NCBI GenBank assembly: GCA_022563275.1
Contig: JADFNR010000122.1
Coordinates: 1-9,642 of the forward strand
Origin: Chloroflexota bacterium
GTDB lineage: Bacteria; Chloroflexota; Dehalococcoidia; UBA3495
DNA length: 9,642 bases
Direction: 5' to 3'
Both the position numbers and the translations under genes were made by a program. Shown here in pieces: positions 6,079 through 9,642 of this stretch (the first letter of the stretch is position 1; each line of letters starts with the position of its first letter). The notes beneath the pieces are model-generated. The model was not told where the DNA came from. It did no database searches and saw only the letters and a program-made list of their open reading frames with translations.

Positions 6079-7614
6079 CTACACGGACAGCGCCCGCACC
6101 GCTTCTTGGGCCGCCTCCATGACGAACCCCGGCGCTATCCCCATGAACACCATGGCCGCGCCGGCCAGTCCCAGAGCCAGCCACGGGGCTGGCGACGCGG
6201 TGATCTTCTCTTCTGAAGTGGCGGGCTGATTGAACATCACCCGGATGATTTTGACGTAGTAGTAGGCCGAGACCGCGCTGTTGATGACGCCTAAAATAGC
6301 CAGCCAGGTCAGTCCGCTGTCCACCGCCGCCGTGAAGATGTAGAGCTTGGCGATGAATATCCCGGTGGGCGGCACGCCGATCAGGGCCAGCAAAGACAGG
6401 GCCAATAGCATGGCCAACACCGGCGCCCTGGTCACCAGCCCGGCGTAATCGCTGATCTGGTCGCTGCTGATCTTTGAACTGATGACCGTGACGGCGAAGA
6501 ACGCAGTCAGGTTGGCCGCCGCGTACGCGGCCAGGTAGAACAACACCGAGTCGGGGCCGATGGACGCGAACTCGGGGGCTCTGAAGACGCCGTCGCCGGA
6601 CTTCACGCCGGCCGCCACGCCCACCAGGATGTATCCGGCGTGGGAGATGGTGCTGTATCCGAACAGACGCCTGATGTTGCTCTGGCTGATGGCCACCAGG
6701 TTGCCGATCACCATGGATGCCGCGGCCAGCCCCGCGATGAGTATGCCCCAATCCAGGGCCACGTCGAAGAACCCGGTGAAGAGCACCCGCAGCAATATGG
6801 CGAAGGCGGCCGCCTTGCTGGCCACCGACAGGAACGCCACCACCGGAGTGGGCGCGCCCTCGTACACGTCGGGCACCCACATCTGGAAAGGGGCCGCCGA
6901 GAGTTTGAAGCCGAACCCGGCGATCATCAGGATGATGCCCACGAATAGGGCGTAATTGCCGAAGGGCGTGTCTCCCGTCGCCTGGCCGATGGCGGTGGAG
7001 ATGGCGGCCAGTTGGGTGCTGCCCGTGAAACCGAACACCAGCGCCATTCCATAGAGCATCAAAGCCGAACTGATGGCGCCGATGATCAGGAATTTCATCC
7101 CCGCTTCACTGGAGCGCCGGTTCATAAGGAAGGCGGCCAAGGCGGCCAGCGGCAGGGTGGTCAGCTCCAGGGAGACGTAGATGGTGATCAGTTCGGTGGC
7201 CGCCGCCAATAGCATCATGCCGGTGGCCGAGAACAGTATCAGCGCGAAATACTCGCCCTGGAACCGCTCCATGTTCCGCACGTAATCGGTGGACGCCAGC
7301 ACGACCAGAGCCACTGATCCGATGACCAGGAAGTTGAAGAACAGGGCGAACCGGTCGACCGACAGGGTGCCCAGGAGGATGCTGGGGTCCTCGGTGGCGA
7401 AGGCGCCGGCCCCGTGGAGCAGGCTGGTGGACCCGCTGAGGTCGTAGAACTGTATCAGGCTGAGCACGAAGGGGCCGGCCAGCGCCGCGAAGGCGAAGTA
7501 GGGCAGCAGGCCCTTGCCACGCCAGGGCAGCATCAGGTCAAACAGGATCACCAGGACCGCCGCCCCAGCCATGGCCAGATAGGGTGATATTACGTAGAAA
7601 TCGTGGACTGACAT
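6079..7614 (-). CDS. nuoN: NADH-quinone oxidoreductase subunit N (complex I)
   Basis: A 511-residue polytopic membrane protein of the Proton_antipo_M (Mrp antiporter-like) family, one of three proton-pumping subunits in the complex I membrane arm. It is hydrophobic throughout, with about 14 predicted helices. Characteristic residues are Glu150 in the TM5 motif YVSLELTTLPLAAL, Lys174 (AGMKFLIIGA), Lys237 in GFGFKLSAAPFQMWVPDVYEGAP, Lys267 in SVASKAAAF, and Lys423 in the TM12 motif VPPTGIFIAKLYIF. The late YYYVKIIRVMF is typical of NuoN. Its ATG overlaps the nuoM stop by one base (TAATG at 7612-7616), a sign of coupled translation. It is the last nuo gene here, as in most nuo operons. Length and motifs look intact. 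Confidence 0.96.
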   Translation of the reverse strand: MSVHDFYVISPYLAMAGAAVLVILFDLMLPWRGKGLLPYFAFAALAGPFVLSLIQFYDLSGSTSLLHGAGAFATEDPSILLGTLSVDRFALFFNFLVIGSVALVVLASTDYVRNMERFQGEYFALILFSATGMMLLAAATELITIYVSLELTTLPLAALAAFLMNRRSSEAGMKFLIIGAISSALMLYGMALVFGFTGSTQLAAISTAIGQATGDTPFGNYALFVGIILMIAGFGFKLSAAPFQMWVPDVYEGAPTPVVAFLSVASKAAAFAILLRVLFTGFFDVALDWGILIAGLAAASMVIGNLVAISQSNIRRLFGYSTISHAGYILVGVAAGVKSGDGVFRAPEFASIGPDSVLFYLAAYAAANLTAFFAVTVISSKISSDQISDYAGLVTRAPVLAMLLALSLLALIGVPPTGIFIAKLYIFTAAVDSGLTWLAILGVINSAVSAYYYVKIIRVMFNQPATSEEKITASPAPWLALGLAGAAMVFMGIAPGFVMEAAQEAVRALSV

Positions 7615-9125
7615 TACTTGTTGATCACCCCGTTAAGCACGTCCACCATGGGGTTCAGTCCGGACTCGAATACGTCGGTCAGCAACGAGGGCCAGACTCC
7701 CACGCCGATGATGGTCACCACCATCAACGCCAGGGGCGCCGCCTCCACCAGTGAGGCGTCGGTCAGATCGGCGAACCGCTCCCGAGGTGGGCCGAAGAAG
7801 GTGCGTTCCATCATCCAGAGGATGTAGCCCGCCGCCAGCACGATTCCAAACACCGCCAGGACCGTGGGCCAGTCGTAGGCCCGGTAGGCCCCCAGGAACA
7901 CCAGTAGCTCGGAGACGAAACCGCTCAGCCCCGGCAGGCCCAGAGACGCCAAACCGGCGATGAGCATGGCCACGGCCACCACCGGCATCCGCCCGGCCAG
8001 GCCTCCCAGGTCGGGGATGTAGCGGGTGTGGGTCTTGTCGTAGACCAGCCCCACCGCCAGGAACAACAGGCCGGTCACCGTGCCGTGGGTGAATAACTGC
8101 ATGGCCGCGCCGTTCAGTCCGGTGACGGTCAAGGTCCCCTGGGAGATTCCCACCGAGCCGATGCCCACCAGCACCAGGCCCATGTGGCTGATGCTGGAAT
8201 AGGCGATGAGCCGTTTCAGGTCGGTCTGCCGCATGGTGACCACCGCGCCGTAGAGCACGCTCACCACCCCCAAGACCACCAACGCCCAGGCGAACCGGTC
8301 GGTCTGGGAAGGGAAGATGCCCACGTTGATGCGTAGCAGGCCGTAACCGCCCATCTTGAGCAGCACCCCCGCCAACATGACGCTGGCGGCCGTTGGCGCA
8401 TCGGTGTGGGCGTCGGGCAACCAGGTATGCACCGGCCAGGTGGGCAGCTTGATGGCGAACCCGGCGAAGAAGAGCCAGAACAGGGCCGGCAACGGAATCA
8501 GCAGCCCGGCGGAGGTCAGCATCGTGGCCTTGGTGGACAGTTCTATCATGTTGAATGTGCCCACCCCGGGGGTCAGGAACACCGCCACGATGGCCACCAG
8601 CATGAAGGCGCTGCCCAGGATGGTGAAAATGAGGAACTTCATGGCCGAGTATTCTTTACGGCCGCTGCCCCAGATGCTGATGAGCATGTACATGGGCACA
8701 ACTTCCAGCTCCCAGAACAGGAAAAACAGCAGCAGGTCCAGCGTGGAGAAAACGCCCATGACTGCGGTCTGAAGCACCAGCAGCCAAACGAAGTACTCCT
8801 TCACCCGGTAGCTTATGTGCCAGGAGGACAGAATCGCGCAAAATCCCAGGATACCGGTGAGGGCGACTAGGGGCACGCTAAGGCCGTCAACGCCCAAGAA
8901 GAAGTTGGCCTTTAGGCTCTCCGAAGGTATCCAGGAAAACTTGTCGACCAGCTGAAAGCGATCGGCTCCTTCGCCTTGGTCGAAAAGAACGAACACCACC
9001 AGTGAAAGCACCAGGTCGGCCAACGCCACCGCCACCGGGGCGGTGCCCATGGAGACGACCGTCTCCGCACCGAGCGTGCCGTTCCCGTTGCTCAAGCGGA
9101 CGATCATCTGATTGCCGTTTTTCAA
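7614..9125 (-). CDS. nuoM: NADH-quinone oxidoreductase subunit M, N-terminally truncated
   Basis: A proton-pumping antiporter-like subunit of complex I. In the 503-residue frame from TTG 9125 the signatures are: FQLVDKFSWIPS, LGVDGLSVPLV, FWELEVVPMYMLI (Glu139), GFAIKLPTWPVHTWLPDAHTDAP-type motif with Lys226, LLKMGGYGLLR (Lys257), IAYSSISHMGLV (His314), LFTHGTV (His347), and GFVSELLVFLGAY (Glu406). All core charged residues are present. The N-terminus is abnormal: the usual first helix (PLLGA-type) is absent, and homology begins around GAETVVSMGTAPVAVALADLVLSLVVFVLFD (helix 2). No start is well supported: TTG 9125, ATG 9107 and ATG 9050 all lack a good ribosome site. No other frame just upstream encodes a hydrophobic helix, so the 5' end appears replaced by foreign DNA or lost. 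It overlaps nuoN by one base. NuoL is missing from its usual upstream place. The subunit may be non-functional, or the join may be an assembly artefact. Confidence 0.9.
   Translation of the reverse strand: MKNGNQMIVRLSNGNGTLGAETVVSMGTAPVAVALADLVLSLVVFVLFDQGEGADRFQLVDKFSWIPSESLKANFFLGVDGLSVPLVALTGILGFCAILSSWHISYRVKEYFVWLLVLQTAVMGVFSTLDLLLFFLFWELEVVPMYMLISIWGSGRKEYSAMKFLIFTILGSAFMLVAIVAVFLTPGVGTFNMIELSTKATMLTSAGLLIPLPALFWLFFAGFAIKLPTWPVHTWLPDAHTDAPTAASVMLAGVLLKMGGYGLLRINVGIFPSQTDRFAWALVVLGVVSVLYGAVVTMRQTDLKRLIAYSSISHMGLVLVGIGSVGISQGTLTVTGLNGAAMQLFTHGTVTGLLFLAVGLVYDKTHTRYIPDLGGLAGRMPVVAVAMLIAGLASLGLPGLSGFVSELLVFLGAYRAYDWPTVLAVFGIVLAAGYILWMMERTFFGPPRERFADLTDASLVEAAPLALMVVTIIGVGVWPSLLTDVFESGLNPMVDVLNGVINK
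9051..9066. repeat. Perfect 6-bp hairpin just before NuoM Met26
   Basis: GGAGAC and GTCTCC form a perfect inverted repeat around a four-base loop. It ends directly against the ATG codon of Met26 of nuoM, close to where NuoM homology begins. It may be chance within coding sequence, or mark a recombination end. Confidence 0.3.
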
Positions 9126-9282
9126 ACCAAGATCGAATGCGGCTTCGGAATAACGGCATGGACACCATGACCGATTCGTAACCGTGAGTCGCCGGGCTGT
9201 TCGGGACGATTCCCCTCCATCGAAATCGATTTATTGCTCGAGCGGTCAGGAAGTAGGCGTACCAGGGTGGCCGGTTGAACAG
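9126..9282. other. Unassigned stretch between the DUF433 remnant and nuoM
   Basis: On the minus strand the DUF433 frame stays open through this stretch and reads LFNRPPWYAYFLTARAINRF and then polar sequence (HGYES, FRSRIRSWFEKR). I recognise no family in it. The other two minus frames give no plausible protein; the nuoM frame has a TAA near 9236-9238 and no ATG upstream of 9107. No hydrophobic helix that could be NuoM helix 1 occurs in any minus frame here. Confidence 0.4.
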
Positions 9283-9492
9283 TTGATCCTCAACTATCTG
9301 GGTCGCATAACCCAAAACTATCGCGAGTACCCAGAGCTCACTCAGCACCAGCCCATAGACAGCGATTCCGCCCGCGAGATACTCCAACACATCGTAGACG
9401 GCGATGCGCGTGCCCTTGATGCATGGGGTCCCGCTTCGCACCAACGGGTCAGCCGTGACTCGCCCTTGCCACTCCGCAGCAGGCTTGCTCAT
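9283..9492 (-). pseudogene. DUF433-domain protein, disrupted 3' end
   Basis: The ATG at 9492 opens a frame whose first 42 residues match DUF433, a small domain common in toxin-antitoxin-like pairs with DUF5615 partners: WQGRVTADPLVRSGTPCIKGTRIAVYDVLEYLAGG (8-42), with the hallmark G-P-C-I-x-G-T-R-I. The second half should contain a YPELT-like turn and a final helix; instead it reads a hydrophobic stretch (GLVLSELWVLAIVLGYAT) in which only the last part resembles the family end. There is no stop codon where a 75-residue DUF433 protein would end; the frame runs out of phase into nuoM as far as 8887. No DUF5615 partner is seen. The sequence TACAAT lies seven bases before the ATG, with no ribosome site, so leaderless transcription is possible. 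I regard it as a truncated or decayed gene. Confidence 0.6.
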
Positions 9493-9569
9493 AAGCGCAT
9501 TGTACGCCCGTCCTCCGGCGAGACCCCGACCAGCGTAGTCTTTGTGCGACGCCCTCAGGAGGGACCCGC
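9493..9569. promoter_or_regulatory. Divergent intergenic region
   Basis: This 77-base gap separates the minus-strand DUF433 start from the plus-strand gene that begins at 9570, so promoters for both should lie in or near it. On the minus strand TACAAT (9499-9504) resembles a -10 box, but nothing near -35 matches. The plus strand has TAGTCT at 9536-9541 without a clear partner. Confidence 0.3.
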
Positions 9570-9642
9570 ATGGACAACCGTAGCTCCACCACCATCGCCA
9601 TCGAGCGTGTGAGCGTTGGCGATATCGCCCGCGTGCAAGACG
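9570..9642 (+). CDS. Partial plus-strand protein of unknown function (N-terminus only)
   Basis: An ATG at 9570 has an excellent ribosome site, AGGAGGG, six bases upstream, and the frame is open to the window end, giving 24 residues: MDNRSSTTIAIERVSVGDIA then RVQD. No family can be assigned from so little; the start has no signal peptide. It is the only likely real plus-strand gene in the window and is transcribed away from the DUF433 remnant and the nuo genes, so it belongs to a different unit. Confidence 0.6.
   Translation, partial: MDNRSSTTIAIERVSVGDIARVQD

Noticed and set aside
6059..6880. Long minus-strand open frame inside nuoN
   Set aside because: It reads Gly/Arg/His-rich sequence in an alternative frame of an intact NuoN; a high-GC shadow.
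8887..9125. C-terminal part of the DUF433 open frame overlapping nuoM
   Set aside because: It is out of frame with the clearly conserved nuoM and has low-complexity, shadow-like composition; only the first part from 9492 resembles a known domain.
9184..9612. Plus-strand open frame across the DUF433 remnant
   Set aside because: It has no ribosome site and no domain apart from the curious YPELT, and it overlaps the far better plus-strand start at 9570 in another frame.
1..9642. CRISPR arrays, tRNA/rRNA genes, insertion sequences, direct repeat arrays
   Set aside because: No regularly spaced repeats, cloverleaf-like sequences, transposase motifs or terminal repeats were found by reading.

Overview
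The window is GC-rich, protein-coding bacterial DNA, nearly all read from the minus strand. It looks like part of a respiratory-chain and NAD(P)-metabolism region. On the minus strand the order is: a disturbed upstream edge (9126-9642), nuoM-nuoN (9125-6079), NAD kinase plus a Nudix hydrolase (5953-4473), a three-gene succinate dehydrogenase/fumarate reductase operon (4283-697), and a metallo-beta-lactamase-fold gene that runs off the left edge with an internal frameshift (590-1).

No 16S gene or taxonomic marker is present. The non-classical Sdh/Frd operon (flavoprotein, iron-sulfur protein, HdrB-like CCG subunit) would fit an environmental bacterium such as a Chloroflexota-type lineage, but this is a tentative impression and not a demonstrated assignment.

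Functionally, NuoM and NuoN are antiporter-like proton-pumping subunits of complex I. NAD kinase and the ADP-ribose pyrophosphatase-type Nudix protein handle NADP synthesis and NAD-derived metabolites. SdhA, SdhB and the CCG protein form a soluble or peripherally attached complex that links succinate/fumarate to quinone or a thiol donor. No classical cytochrome b membrane anchor (SdhC/SdhD) is encoded next to it. SdhB carries an extra cysteine in its last cluster motif, a hallmark of this non-classical family.

The right edge is the oddest part. NuoM lacks its usual first membrane helix. The place where nuoL would be expected holds instead the beginning of a DUF433 protein whose reading frame runs on without a stop into nuoM. 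Beyond that, a new plus-strand gene starts. This looks like a recombination or deletion breakpoint, or an assembly join. I see no CRISPR array, tRNA, rRNA, insertion sequence or clearly new multi-gene system. The points most worth checking are the nuoM breakpoint and the architecture of the SdhAB-CCG complex.
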